The notes: generated by a model not told the origin, from the sequence alone. A stretch of DNA of 64,000 nt from Salinispora mooreana (GCF_000379065.1 NZ_KB900614.1:3938133-4002132), one strand, 5' to 3'; numbered from the stretch's first letter, positions 16,501 through 24,863 are shown. Numbers and translations: made by a program.

Positions 16501-17992
16501 GGCCGACCGGGCGATCCGCCGGGCAGCCCAGGAGACCAACACGGTGGAGCAGACCGGTGCCGAAGCGTGGCGTCCCGCCGGCGGGCTTCCGTTCGAACCG
16601 TCCCGCGGCTACCACGCCACCGTCGGCACCTGCGATACCGGCGTGGTCCTCAGCGTCAAGGGCGCCCCGGAGACCGTCCTGCCCCGCTGCCACAACCGGC
16701 GGACCAAGGCCGGGGTGGTGCCGTTGGACGACGCGACCCGAGAGGCGGTCCAGCAGGAGCTGCTCCGGCACGCCGGGGCCGGCCAGCGGATGCTGGCCCT
16801 CGCCGAACGGGCTGTTTCCGACGAGTCCATCACCGACGGCGATGTCCAGGGCCTGACCTTCGTCGGCATCCTCGCGCTAGCCGACGGGATCCGGGCCAGC
16901 GCCGCCCCGGCGGTGGAGAGCATCCGCAAGGCGGGGGTACACACGATCATGATCACCGGTGACCATCCGGCCACCGCCGAGGCGATCGCCTCGGTGATCA
17001 GCCCCGATGACGGTCAGCGGGTGGCGACCGCCAGCGACCTCGTGGACCTCGACGACGAGGCGCTGGCGGCCCGCCTGGTCACCACCGACGTCGTGGCCCG
17101 GTGCACCCCAGCCCACAAGGTACGAATAATCCAGGCGCTCCGGACCTGCGGTCGTACCGTCGCGATGACCGGGGACGGCGCCAACGACGCACCCGCCATC
17201 CGCCTCGCCGACGTCGGCATCGCCCTCGGACAGCGCGGCACCCCCGCGGCTCGCGCGGCGGCGGACCTGGTGGTCCTGGACGACCGGCTGGAGACCATCA
17301 TCGCCACCCTCGCCGAAGGGCGGGCAATGTGGTCGTCGGTCCGGCACGCGCTGAGCATCCTTTTCGGCGGCAACCTCGGTGAGATCGCGTTCAGCATCGT
17401 CACCGCCGCCATTGACGGCCACTCCGCGCTCAACGGCCGGCAACTGCTGCTCGTCAACCTGCTCACCGATCTGGCCCCCGCCCTGGCCGTGGCGGTCCGG
17501 CCGCCCCCGCCGGAACAGAGCGAGAACCTGCTCCGGGAGGGGCCCGACACCTCCCTCGGCGCCACCCTCAACCGGGAACTCGGTGTCCGCGCCACCTCCA
17601 CCGCGCTCGGGGCCACCGCCGGCTGGGCGCTGTCCCGGTGGGTGGCGGCCTCACCTCGCCGGGCCGGCACGGTGGCCCTGGTGTCGCTGATCGGCACCCA
17701 GCTCGGCCAGACCCTGCTGGCCGGCGGCGCCACTCCCGGTGTCCTGCTCTCCACCGCCGGCTCGGTGGGGGTACTCGTACTGGTCGTACAGACTCCCGGC
17801 CTCAGCCACTTCTTCGGTTGCACCCCGCTCGGCCCGATCAGCTGGACGATCGCTACCGGCTCCGCGGCCGGCGCCGCCCTCGCCAACGGCACGGTTGCCC
17901 GCCTGGTGGAGCAGCTACCGGCCCCACCCCGCCCCGCGGTGGACCTGCACGACCTGCTCGCCCGCCTCCGCCACCGGGGGCACGGCAGCTAA
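13526..17992 (+). CDS. CtpI/CtpH-type cation-transporting P-type ATPase
   Basis: This is a very long (1488 aa) P-type ATPase resembling mycobacterial CtpH and CtpI. The C-terminal half is a complete enzyme: actuator TGES at about residue 781, phosphorylation motif DKTGTLTE at about 938, hinge TGDGANDAP at about 1216, with membrane helices around 670-700, 850-900 and 1280-1450. The N-terminal half has an HMA-like fold without CxxC (about 50-110) and a degenerate ATPase half: VLDATIL at about 350 in place of DKTG, and LSDDRWALAAADCGLGL at about 500 in place of the GDGAND hinge. Transported ion unknown; Mg2+ or Ca2+ has been proposed for relatives. No clear ribosome site marks the ATG at 13526, so the start is provisional. 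Confidence 0.88.
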   Translation: MIPLGRGAGNVRVPAVPQLMGQAARNLGSAAARAARLTGLTRRRVWSRYGRHHIEVHGVCQDGGDRLARQVEAALERVPGVSWARVNAPSGRVVVAVGSPEPRLRDLIATVARAERISPHEPDPEIPPPHPPEEGPRTPRTLGALASDALGLTISAATRILPFTPVPGEVSGLLNAVDLHPRLHALADRGVRADPRADLLFPLAEAVTQGLAGGWTGIVLDSLQRVVQWGEARAQLAAWTTAEPRLTGAPGRAAAPVLPAERPCPKPDGPAETYVIQMLHAGAAAAAAATPVTGPKRAAALGLAALPKASGAGREGYAAQLGSLLARRGVIAMDRRVLRELDRIDTLVLDATILGSDRGVLTDLAPLGDAELGEVGARAFALFDPDQPAAVQHGDGWSLGPLDRLDAADPGGTLHSDRLRASGSRLLGLAHDGRLAALLRVEDEPAPGVDLLPAAARRAGLRLVVADDDPGRYDFADSVLAGGAQLTETVRQLQRDGAVVMLLSDDRWALAAADCGLGLTTDEELPPWGAHLLVGTDLGTSALVVEAAGAARRMTRQNIRLGLGGTGLGALSALTAAREQLPYRTQAAVNGTAALAFAHGVWRAHHLPTPTEAPAGRASVPWHLMPVGSVLDELGSSFDGLDPPEADRRRSDQVPDGGPTPTLLRAFLDELANPLTPVLAAGAVLSASFGSLVDAALVSGVVGGSALVGAVHQRNTERSLAELLSRTAVTARVRRGGAEQQLPAAELVPGDVIILEPGDAVPADCRILEATGLEADESSLTGESLPVGKTDQPVAASDIADRHSMLYEGTTVAAGHGSGVVVATGTDTEAGRSLSLARQDRPNGGVEARLGGLTGSAIPLALGSAVAVAGAGVARGVPLAETASTAANLAVASVPEGLPFLVSAAQLAAARRLAERGALVRNPRTIEALGRVDVLCFDKTGTLTEGRLVLSGVGDGARFATVDQLDDHLRMILAVALRATPGAEDPEQLPEQADRAIRRAAQETNTVEQTGAEAWRPAGGLPFEPSRGYHATVGTCDTGVVLSVKGAPETVLPRCHNRRTKAGVVPLDDATREAVQQELLRHAGAGQRMLALAERAVSDESITDGDVQGLTFVGILALADGIRASAAPAVESIRKAGVHTIMITGDHPATAEAIASVISPDDGQRVATASDLVDLDDEALAARLVTTDVVARCTPAHKVRIIQALRTCGRTVAMTGDGANDAPAIRLADVGIALGQRGTPAARAAADLVVLDDRLETIIATLAEGRAMWSSVRHALSILFGGNLGEIAFSIVTAAIDGHSALNGRQLLLVNLLTDLAPALAVAVRPPPPEQSENLLREGPDTSLGATLNRELGVRATSTALGATAGWALSRWVAASPRRAGTVALVSLIGTQLGQTLLAGGATPGVLLSTAGSVGVLVLVVQTPGLSHFFGCTPLGPISWTIATGSAAGAALANGTVARLVEQLPAPPRPAVDLHDLLARLRHRGHGS

Positions 17993-17995
17993 CCG

Positions 17996-18967
17996 CTACG
18001 TCCAGGTAGCGGCGGCGCGGCGCAACCGGTCGTTGATCGCCCGGCCCACCCCGACCTCGGGCACCGGTTCTACCAGGATCTCGTCAACGCCGGCCCCATC
18101 CAGTCGATGCAGCGCGTCGAACAACCGGGCCGCCGCCTCGGTCAGGTCGCCCTTGCTGGACAGCACCTCCACCGCCGCCCAGTCCCCCACCGGAACGCCG
18201 CGGAAGCCCAGGAACCCCCGCCGGGCGACGCCGCCGCCGGCCGGCTCGACATCGGTGGCCAACCGCAGCCGCGTACGCGGGGCGTAGTGCGCCGCCAACG
18301 TCCCCGGTGCCACCGGCTGGCCCGAACTGCCCAGCCGGACCAGCACCGGACCGACCGCTTCCTGAAGCGACTCCACCGGCAGCGCGCCCAACCGCAGCAC
18401 CACCGGACGGTTGCCTCGCGCGTCCACGATCGTCGACTCGATCCCACACCGGGTCGGCCCACCGTCGAGCACCACATCAACCGCCGCTCCCAGCCCCGCC
18501 ACCACGTGCTCGGCCCGCGTCGGGCTGAGCTGACCGAACCGGTTCGCGCTCGGTGCCGCCACCGGCACCCCGGCTGCCGCGATCAACTCGCGCGTCGCCG
18601 CGTGGTCCGGCACCCGAACCGCCATCGTCTCCAGCCCGGAGGTGACGATCGGCGGGATCACCGCCGGCCGGTCCACGATCAGCGTCAGCGGCCCGGGCCA
18701 GAATCGCTCCGCCAGCACTGCCACCGCCGCCGGCACCGTACCCACCAGCTTCTCCAGCTCCGCCGCCTCAGCCAGGTGACTGATCAGCGGGTCGAAGCTC
18801 GGCCGCGCCTTGGCCGCGAAGATCCGCGCCACCGCCGGGGCGTCCAGTGCGTTCGCGCCAAGGCCGTACACCGTCTCGGTGGGCAGGGCCACCAGACCAC
18901 CGGCCCGCAGGACGGCGGCGGCCTCGACGACACCGCTGTCAGCGGGCAGTACTCGCGGCGTGCTCAC
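17996..18967 (-). CDS. L-threonylcarbamoyladenylate synthase (Sua5/YwlC type)
   Basis: This is a 323-residue Sua5-type enzyme that makes threonylcarbamoyl-AMP from Thr, bicarbonate and ATP for the t6A37 modification of tRNAs reading ANN codons. The N-terminal YrdC domain shows LPTETVYGLGANA, KARPSFDPL and VPDHAATRELIAAAGVPV, SANRFGQLSPT; the C-terminal Sua5 domain extends from about residue 215. The GTG start has TAGCGT exactly six bases upstream, a leaderless arrangement. It is divergent from the valyl-tRNA synthetase gene with only 89 bp between starts, and its stop lies 3 bp from the pump gene's stop. Confidence 0.92.
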   Translation of the reverse strand: MSTPRVLPADSGVVEAAAVLRAGGLVALPTETVYGLGANALDAPAVARIFAAKARPSFDPLISHLAEAAELEKLVGTVPAAVAVLAERFWPGPLTLIVDRPAVIPPIVTSGLETMAVRVPDHAATRELIAAAGVPVAAPSANRFGQLSPTRAEHVVAGLGAAVDVVLDGGPTRCGIESTIVDARGNRPVVLRLGALPVESLQEAVGPVLVRLGSSGQPVAPGTLAAHYAPRTRLRLATDVEPAGGGVARRGFLGFRGVPVGDWAAVEVLSSKGDLTEAAARLFDALHRLDGAGVDEILVEPVPEVGVGRAINDRLRRAAATWT

Positions 18968-19056
18968 GCCTCGACGCTAGCCTGCCGGACCCGCTCCCCC
19001 ATCGCCGACCCGATCAGCGTGCAGAAATCACTGGACCAGCGGCATATATTCGGACA
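18968..19056. promoter_or_regulatory. Divergent leaderless promoters for sua5 and valS
   Basis: The minus strand has TAGCGT (18979-18974) six bases before the sua5 GTG. The plus strand has TATATT (19045-19050) six bases before the valS GTG. Both fit the rule that an actinobacterial leaderless mRNA starts at its own start codon about 7 nt past the -10 box. -35 elements are weak. Confidence 0.6.
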
Positions 19057-21678
19057 GTGACCGAGAACACCAAGCGGCGAACAGCCGGGCCGGCCAAGGC
19101 GTCCCTCGAGGGCATCGAAAAGGTCTGGTCGCGGGTATGGGAGCAGAACGGCACCTATCGCTTCGACCGCTCGGTAACCCGGGACAGGGTCTACTCGATC
19201 GACACCCCGCCGCCGACGGTCAGCGGGGCGCTGCACGTCGGTCACGTCTTCTCCTACACCCACGCCGACGCCATCGCGAGGTTCCAGCGGATGCAGGGCC
19301 GGGCGGTGTTCTACCCGATGGGGTGGGACGACAACGGTCTGCCCACCGAGCGGCGGGTGCAGAACTACTACGGGGTGCGGTGCGACCCCTCCCTGCCGTA
19401 CGACCCGGGCTATACGCCACCGGCCGAACCCCCGAGCCGGCCGCAACCAATCTCCCGGCGTAACTTCGTCGAGCTGTGCCGGAACCTCACCGAGCTTGAC
19501 GAGCAGGCGTTCGAGGCCCTCTGGCGGCACCTGGGCCTCTCCGTCGACTGGTCCCTGACGTACGCGACGATCGATGACCGGAGTCGGGCGATCTCCCAAC
19601 GCGCCTTCCTCCATAACCTGGGCCGGGGTGAGGCGTACCTGGCGGACGCCCCGACCCTCTGGGACGTCACCTTCCGCACGGCCGTCGCGCAGGCCGAGTT
19701 GGAGGATCGCGAGCGCCAGGGCACCTACTACCGACTCGCCTTCCACTCGGCGACCGGAGACAAGATCTACGTCGAGACCACCCGGCCCGAGCTACTGCCG
19801 GCCTGCGTCGCGCTCGTCGCCCACCCGGATGACAAGCGGTACCAACATCTGTTCGGTAGCACCGCCGTCACGCCGCTCTTCGGTGTCCCGGTGCCGATCC
19901 GGGCGCACCCGCTGGCTCAGCCGGACAAGGGTTCCGGAATCGCGATGATCTGCACCTTCGGCGACCTGACGGACGTGCTGTGGTGGCGGGAGCTGGACCT
20001 GCCGACCCGGCCGGTGATGGGTCGCGACGGCCGCCTGCTCCCCGAGCCACCACCCGGGGTCGTCAACGCCGACGCGGTGGCGGCGTACCGGATGCTCGCC
20101 GGCCTGACCTCGTTCTCCGCGAAGGCAAAGATCGTGGAGCTGCTGCGCGCCGCCGGGAGTCTCGAGACCGAGCCCCGCCCCACCACCCAGGCGGTCAAGT
20201 TCTACGAGAAGGGTGACAAGCCACTCGAGATCGTCACCACCCGACAGTGGTACGTCCGCAACGGTGGTCGGGACACCGAACTGCGGGCCGCGCTGGTCCG
20301 CCGGGGGCGTGAGCTGACCTGGTCCCCCGAGTTCATGCGCAGTCGGTACGAGAACTGGGTTGAGGGTCTCTCCGGGGACTGGATCATCAGCCGACAGCGC
20401 TTCTTCGGTGTGCCGATCCCGGTCTGGTACCCGCTCGACGACTCGGGCGAGCCCGACTACGAGCGCCCCATCCTGCCGGACGACGCGGCGCTACCGGTCG
20501 ACCCCAGCAGTGACGCCCCGACCGGCTATCAGGAGAGCCAGCGCAACCAACCGGGTGGCTTCATGGCGGACCCGGATGTGATGGACACCTGGGCCACCTC
20601 CTCGCTCACCCCGGAGATCGCCGGCGGGTGGACGGTTGACGACGACCTCTTCGCCCGGGTCTTCCCGATGGACCTCCGTCCGCAGGCGCACGAAATCATC
20701 CGGACCTGGTTGTTCGCCACCGTGCTCCGGTCGCACCAGGAGTTCGATCGTCTGCCCTGGAACACCGCGCTGCTGTCGGGCTGGATCCTGGACCCGGACC
20801 GCAAGAAGATGTCGAAGTCCAAGGGGAACACCGTCACGCCGATGGCTCTCCTGGAGGAGTACGGCTCCGACGCCGTCCGGTACTGGGCGGTCAGCGGCCG
20901 GCCGGGCACCGACACGGCCTTCGACACCGGTCAGATGAAGATCGGCCGCCGACTCGCCCTCAAAATCCTGAATGCCACCAAGTTCGTGCTGCGGTTCGGC
21001 TCCCCGACGCTGTTGGCACCCCACGTGGCGCAGGTGACCGAACCACTCGACCGTTCGATGCTGGCCCGCCTGGCCGTCGTCGTCGACTCCGCCACCACCG
21101 GGTTCACCCAGTACAACTACACGCGGTCCCTCGAGTGCACGGAGCAGTTCTTCTGGTCGTTCTGCGACGACTACCTGGAGCTGGTCAAGGAGCGCGCGTA
21201 CGGGGAACCCGACGATCCCGCCGTCCGTTCGGCCCACGCCGCGCTCGCACTGGCGCTGCACACGCTGCTGCGACTCTTCGCTCCGATGCTGCCGTTCGTC
21301 ACCGAGGAAGCCTGGTCGTGGTGGCAGGAGGGGTCAGTGCACCGGGCAGCGTGGCCGACCCGACGAGAACTCGTCAGCCCCGACGATTCCCCCCGCTCCG
21401 CCGAGGTCAGTGACTCCGCAGCCGCCAGCGGTTCCACCGAGGCCGGAACGGGGTTACTCGGGCTCGCCTCCGACGTGCTCGCCGCCATCCGCCGGGCGAA
21501 GTCCGAGGCGAAGCAGTCGATGCGGGTGCCGGTAGCCCAGCTCACCCTCCGTGGGTGCGCCACCGACCTCGCCGCCTTCGCTCTGGTCAGCCGGGATGTT
21601 CGGGCAGCGGGGGTGGTGCGGGAGGTCGACACCGCCGAGGCGGACACGCCGTTGACGCCGGAGATCACACTCGGCTGA
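19057..21678 (+). CDS. valS: Valyl-tRNA synthetase, archaeal-like form
   Basis: This is an 873-residue class I synthetase that charges tRNA-Val. The HIGH signature is GALHVGH and the KMSKS signature is DRKKMSKSKGNT. After HIGH it reads FYPMGWDDNGLPTERRVQNY, the form found in archaeal-type ValRS, whereas the common bacterial enzyme has GTDHAGIATQ at this place. The CP1 editing domain (VETTRPELLPACVALVAHP) and anticodon-binding domain are present; the usual bacterial C-terminal coiled coil is short or absent. The GTG start has TATATT six bases upstream. It is not next to folC, where bacterial valS commonly lies, so a second valS elsewhere is possible. Confidence 0.9.
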   Translation: MTENTKRRTAGPAKASLEGIEKVWSRVWEQNGTYRFDRSVTRDRVYSIDTPPPTVSGALHVGHVFSYTHADAIARFQRMQGRAVFYPMGWDDNGLPTERRVQNYYGVRCDPSLPYDPGYTPPAEPPSRPQPISRRNFVELCRNLTELDEQAFEALWRHLGLSVDWSLTYATIDDRSRAISQRAFLHNLGRGEAYLADAPTLWDVTFRTAVAQAELEDRERQGTYYRLAFHSATGDKIYVETTRPELLPACVALVAHPDDKRYQHLFGSTAVTPLFGVPVPIRAHPLAQPDKGSGIAMICTFGDLTDVLWWRELDLPTRPVMGRDGRLLPEPPPGVVNADAVAAYRMLAGLTSFSAKAKIVELLRAAGSLETEPRPTTQAVKFYEKGDKPLEIVTTRQWYVRNGGRDTELRAALVRRGRELTWSPEFMRSRYENWVEGLSGDWIISRQRFFGVPIPVWYPLDDSGEPDYERPILPDDAALPVDPSSDAPTGYQESQRNQPGGFMADPDVMDTWATSSLTPEIAGGWTVDDDLFARVFPMDLRPQAHEIIRTWLFATVLRSHQEFDRLPWNTALLSGWILDPDRKKMSKSKGNTVTPMALLEEYGSDAVRYWAVSGRPGTDTAFDTGQMKIGRRLALKILNATKFVLRFGSPTLLAPHVAQVTEPLDRSMLARLAVVVDSATTGFTQYNYTRSLECTEQFFWSFCDDYLELVKERAYGEPDDPAVRSAHAALALALHTLLRLFAPMLPFVTEEAWSWWQEGSVHRAAWPTRRELVSPDDSPRSAEVSDSAAASGSTEAGTGLLGLASDVLAAIRRAKSEAKQSMRVPVAQLTLRGCATDLAAFALVSRDVRAAGVVREVDTAEADTPLTPEITLG

Positions 21679-21690
21679 CGGGGCCGGGCT

Positions 21691-21706
21691 GCACCGGTGC
21701 TAGCAT
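21691..21706 (+). promoter_or_regulatory. Toxin-antitoxin promoter with palindrome
   Basis: The perfect palindrome GCACCGGTGC (21691-21700) directly abuts a TAGCAT -10 box (21701-21706) upstream of the antitoxin gene, which has its own GAGGAG ribosome site. RHH antitoxins repress their own operon, so this is the likely operator. Confidence 0.45.
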
Positions 21707-21734
21707 TGCTCTCATTCCTCGGTGAGGAGAAGCG

Positions 21735-21980
21735 ATGGCAGCCCTCAGCATCAGAGATCTCGACGACGCGGTCCGGGACAAGTTACGCCGCCGCGCCGCA
21801 CGGCACGGTCGATCCATGGAAGCCGAGATCCGCGACATCCTCACCGCCGCCGTCGCCGAGGACGCGCCGGCAACCGACCTGTTCAGCGCACTCACCGATC
21901 GGTTCACCAGACTCGGCGGCGTCGAACTGGATCTGCCGGACCGTGCCACGCCACCCCGCGCGGCGGGGCTGCCCGAATGA
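21735..21980 (+). CDS. FitA/VapB-type ribbon-helix-helix antitoxin
   Basis: This 81-residue protein starts with a ribbon-helix-helix: a beta strand (AALSIRDLDDAVRDKL) then helices through RRAARHGRSMEAEIRDIL. The C-terminal part (about 45-81) is the flexible toxin-binding tail. It would bind DNA as a dimer at the promoter palindrome and neutralise the PIN toxin. GAGGAG precedes the ATG. Its stop overlaps the toxin start as ATGA, giving translational coupling that is typical of these modules. Confidence 0.9.
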   Translation: MAALSIRDLDDAVRDKLRRRAARHGRSMEAEIRDILTAAVAEDAPATDLFSALTDRFTRLGGVELDLPDRATPPRAAGLPE

Positions 21981-22405
21981 AGATCGTTCTCGACACCAGC
22001 GTCGTCTCCGAGCTCATGCGGGCGCAGCCCGCCCCAGCGGTGCTCGCGTGGCTCCAGCAGAGTTCCAGCGCCGGCTTGTACACCACTGCCGTCACCGTCG
22101 CCGAGATCCGCTACGGCATCGCGCGGCTGCCGGAGGGTCAGCGCCGGGAATCACTGCACCAGGCCGTCAATGAGATCTTCGCCGCCTTCCCACGCCAAGT
22201 GCTGCCCTTCGACCTCGCGGCCGCCGGCGCCTACGCCGGCGTAGTCGCTGGCCGGGAACGGCTCGGCCAACCGATCGACGGATTCGACGCCCAGATCGCC
22301 GCCATCTGCCGCGCCCAAGCAGCCACCCTCGCCACCCGGAACACCAAGGACTTCGCGGACACCGGAATCGACGTCCTTGATCCCTGGCAAACCACGGTCA
22401 CCTGA
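21977..22405 (+). CDS. FitB/VapC-type PIN-domain ribonuclease toxin
   Basis: This 142-residue PIN-domain protein carries the expected acidic centre: Asp in LDTSVVSELM near residue 6, Glu in TVAEIRYG, and Asp in DGFDAQIAA, with ATRNTKDF near the C-terminus. PIN toxins cleave structured RNAs such as tRNAs or rRNA with Mg2+. It overlaps the antitoxin gene by four bases. A long perfect stem terminator follows immediately. No sign of decay is seen, so the pair looks active. Confidence 0.92.
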   Translation: MKIVLDTSVVSELMRAQPAPAVLAWLQQSSSAGLYTTAVTVAEIRYGIARLPEGQRRESLHQAVNEIFAAFPRQVLPFDLAAAGAYAGVVAGRERLGQPIDGFDAQIAAICRAQAATLATRNTKDFADTGIDVLDPWQTTVT

Positions 22406-22411
22406 ATCGTG

Positions 22412-22450
22412 CGCCCGGCTGCCTACCGGGTCAGGGTAGGCAGCCGGGCG
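22412..22450 (+). terminator. 16-bp perfect stem terminator after the toxin gene
   Basis: Bases 22412-22427 (CGCCCGGCTGCCTACC) pair perfectly with 22435-22450 across a 7-base loop, seven bases after the toxin stop. There is no T-run, but the stem is very strong. Confidence 0.7.
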
Positions 22451-22799
22451 TCCAGTCGCCCGGTCGACACCGCGACCACCCGCCCCCCCCGACGGCGACC
22501 TGCGCACCGGCGAGCGGACGCACGTGCAGCTCGCCCGGGTCAGTGCGGTGCCGTATCCCTGCCGGACCAGCACCGACTGGGAATGGCCGCCGCCAGTAGC
22601 GGCGAGAAATGCCGGCAGACCACCGGCAGCACCTCCGGTGGCCACATCCTCCGCGCCGGGCCGCTCGGACATGGGTACGTTCGCCGGTGAGAACGACGTA
22701 CGCCATGTCCTCGTACCGGCGCACCGGCACCTCACCCACGTCCGTGCCGGCCAGCAGGTCCGTGCCGAGGGACAGTTCCCGGGCGGGACCGCAGCACAT
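22423..22799 (-). pseudogene. Possible decayed ORF with frameshifts
   Basis: The gap between the toxin gene and the SnoaL-like gene shows protein-like stretches in shifting minus-strand frames: LLAGTDVGEVPVRRYEDMAY near 22740, SVLVRQGYGTALTR near 22560, ELHVRPLAG near 22515, and RVVAVSTGRLDARLPTLTR ending in TAG at 22423. A run of eight C (G on the coding strand) near 22485 is a natural frameshift point. No single frame is coding throughout. I cannot name the family; a chance pattern in GC-rich DNA is the alternative. Confidence 0.3.
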
Positions 22800-22882
22800 G
22801 TTCGGTGCCGAGCAGCGTCTGGGTGCACACCCGCAGCCAAGCAGTTGGTCGACAACCCGCCGTGCTGGTCGCGCCGTTCCCG

Positions 22883-23746
22883 TTACGGACGTAGGTCGGT
22901 CCTGGCTGCGCCGGTGACCGGGTCGAAGGGGTGGGAGAGGTGCTGGTGGGTCATCAGCCAGGCGCCGTCCCGGCGTCGGAAGATGCGGGTCCCGCGGGAC
23001 CAGCTGTCTACTGACTGCCCGCCAGCGGAGTTCACCTCGACGTGGTTGAGTCCCCAGGCGACGGCGAGATCACCATTGACCAGGATTTTCAGGTCGGGGA
23101 TGTTCCAGGTGACGCTGCTGTCGCCGGCCGCGTCAAGACCGGCCTTGCAGACCGTGCGGACGGCATCAACCCCGATGCACTGCAGCGACTGGTCATGCTC
23201 ATAGGAGACGACGTCCTCGGCGATGGGGGCCATCAGGCCGTCGAGGTCTTTGGCAGCGGTGCTGGCGAACCAGCGTTGGTGTAGCTGGCGCAGGTCCTGC
23301 TCGCCGGCAGCGTGGTCCTGGTCCGCAGCGGGTTCGGCCGCGGTGGACCCGTCGGTGAGCGGAAATGAGTGGTGTTCGTGAACGATGACCCACCGACCGA
23401 TCTGCTTGCGCAGACCGAACGTCAGCCGCAGCCGGTTGTCGGGATTGTCGGCGAAGTCGCGCTCGGTGCCACACCGCAGCAGGGCGTACGCGAAGGCGAC
23501 ATCCTCGCCCGCGGTGACCTCCAGCGACTCGATGTCGAACGAGGCGCCCTGGGCCTGCCACCGGAAGAATGGTGGCCAGGTCTCCCGGTAGGCATCGATG
23601 CCGCGCACCCCCTGCTGCGGCGGCGGCACGTCGAACATCACGATGTCCTGCGTGTGGTCGGCAAGGACTCCGGTGAGATCGCCGTGGTGGACCGCTTCGG
23701 CCCAGCGCTCGATCAGGGTGCGGATGTGCTCCTCGTTGGTAGCCAT
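22883..23746 (-). CDS. Two-domain SnoaL-like (NTF2 fold) protein
   Basis: This 287-residue protein contains two NTF2-like SnoaL/DUF4440 domains. Domain 1 (about 5-130) has HIRTLIERWAEAVHHGDLTG and domain 2 (about 155-285) has LRQLHQRWFASTAAKDLDG, ending in SRGTRIFRRRDGAWLMTHQH. These conical beta-barrels bind small hydrophobic ligands or catalyse isomerisations. AAGGA precedes the ATG. It follows the ECF sigma factor gene by 64 bp on the same strand; that sigma factor also ends in a SnoaL domain, so the two probably form a signalling unit. No catalytic residues can be assigned. Confidence 0.85.
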   Translation of the reverse strand: MATNEEHIRTLIERWAEAVHHGDLTGVLADHTQDIVMFDVPPPQQGVRGIDAYRETWPPFFRWQAQGASFDIESLEVTAGEDVAFAYALLRCGTERDFADNPDNRLRLTFGLRKQIGRWVIVHEHHSFPLTDGSTAAEPAADQDHAAGEQDLRQLHQRWFASTAAKDLDGLMAPIAEDVVSYEHDQSLQCIGVDAVRTVCKAGLDAAGDSSVTWNIPDLKILVNGDLAVAWGLNHVEVNSAGGQSVDSWSRGTRIFRRRDGAWLMTHQHLSHPFDPVTGAARTDLRP

Positions 23747-23810
23747 GGTCGGCTCGGTCCTTCCGGGTTGATGCCTCCGTCAGGACTACAACCCGGGCCA
23801 GTCCGCACAA

Positions 23811-24863
23811 TCATCGCGCGCCGAGAAAAATCTCTTCCCACAGCTGCGCCGGCAGGCCGAAGGTCGGGAAATCGGCGTCCAGGAACGAGACCACCTCGGC
23901 CACCTGCCGTCCGTGCAGCGTCAACACATCCAGACCCGCCGGGACGTACGCGCCCCGCTCGTCGCTCCACAGGTAGGTGCCGAACGCGAGTTGCCCGTTA
24001 GCCCACGTCGGCACGAACCGCCAGCGATGCCGCAGCACCACCTCGACCAGGAACCCGCGGACTGCTACCGGGCCGGCGTACCACCTGGTCAGCGGCGGCA
24101 TCGAATACCGCGCGTCCTTGGTCAGCATCGCCACGATGGCATCAACGTCGCCAGCCTCCCAGGCGGTCACGTACCGCTGGGCCACCTTCCGTTGTTCCGT
24201 GTCGCCGAGCGTCTGCAAGGTCTGCTGTTGGCTGGCTTCGGGGCGAAGTCTCCCGATGACCTTGCGGGCCCGCTGAAGAGCGCTGTTGACCGCGGCCACC
24301 GTGGTGTCCAACACGTCGGCGACCTCACCGGCGGTGTAGCCGAGCACGTCACGCAGTAACAGAACCGCTCGCTGCGACGCCGACAGGTGCTGCAGGGCGG
24401 CGACGAACGCCAGCTCCACGCTCTCCCGCGCCACGATCCGGGCTTCCGGGCTCAGCCGCGCCGTCCAGTCCATAAGCCGAACCGGGTATGGCTCCAGCCA
24501 CGCCGTCTCGGTCAGCGGCGCACCGCCCGGACTCAGATCCGTGGGCAACTCGCGCCGACCCCGACGCTCAATAATCGTCAGCGACCGGTTCGTCGCGATC
24601 TTGTACAGCCACGGCCGAATTGAGCCGTGACCGTCGAAGCGCTCCAGGCTGCGCCACGCCCGATCCAGGGTCTCCTGGACCGCATCCTCCGCGTCATGGA
24701 CCGACCCCAGCATCCGGTAGCAGTGGACGCGTAGCTCGTCCCGCAACGGACCCACCAAACGGCCGAAGGCATCGCCGTCACCGGACCGCGCCGCCGCCAG
24801 CTGCGTCGCAGCAGCATCGCGTGCCTCACTCGAACTGCTCCCGCGATCTTCGGCATCGCCCAC
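23811..24863 (-). CDS. ECF sigma factor with C-terminal SnoaL domain (SigG/SigX5-like)
   Basis: This is a 350-residue extracytoplasmic-function sigma factor. Region 2 (about 40-105) contains VHCYRMLGSVHDAEDAVQET and IRPWLYKIATNR; region 4 (about 150-210) contains LSASQRAVLLLRDVLGYTAG and the HTH AEVADVLDTTVAAVNSALQR. A C-terminal NTF2-like SnoaL domain (about 225-345) follows, as in ECF groups whose tail replaces a separate anti-sigma factor. TAGCCT lies seven bases before the GTG start, suggesting a leaderless mRNA. The downstream gene encodes another SnoaL protein. The signal is unknown. Confidence 0.9.
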   Translation of the reverse strand: MGDAEDRGSSSSEARDAAATQLAAARSGDGDAFGRLVGPLRDELRVHCYRMLGSVHDAEDAVQETLDRAWRSLERFDGHGSIRPWLYKIATNRSLTIIERRGRRELPTDLSPGGAPLTETAWLEPYPVRLMDWTARLSPEARIVARESVELAFVAALQHLSASQRAVLLLRDVLGYTAGEVADVLDTTVAAVNSALQRARKVIGRLRPEASQQQTLQTLGDTEQRKVAQRYVTAWEAGDVDAIVAMLTKDARYSMPPLTRWYAGPVAVRGFLVEVVLRHRWRFVPTWANGQLAFGTYLWSDERGAYVPAGLDVLTLHGRQVAEVVSFLDADFPTFGLPAQLWEEIFLGAR

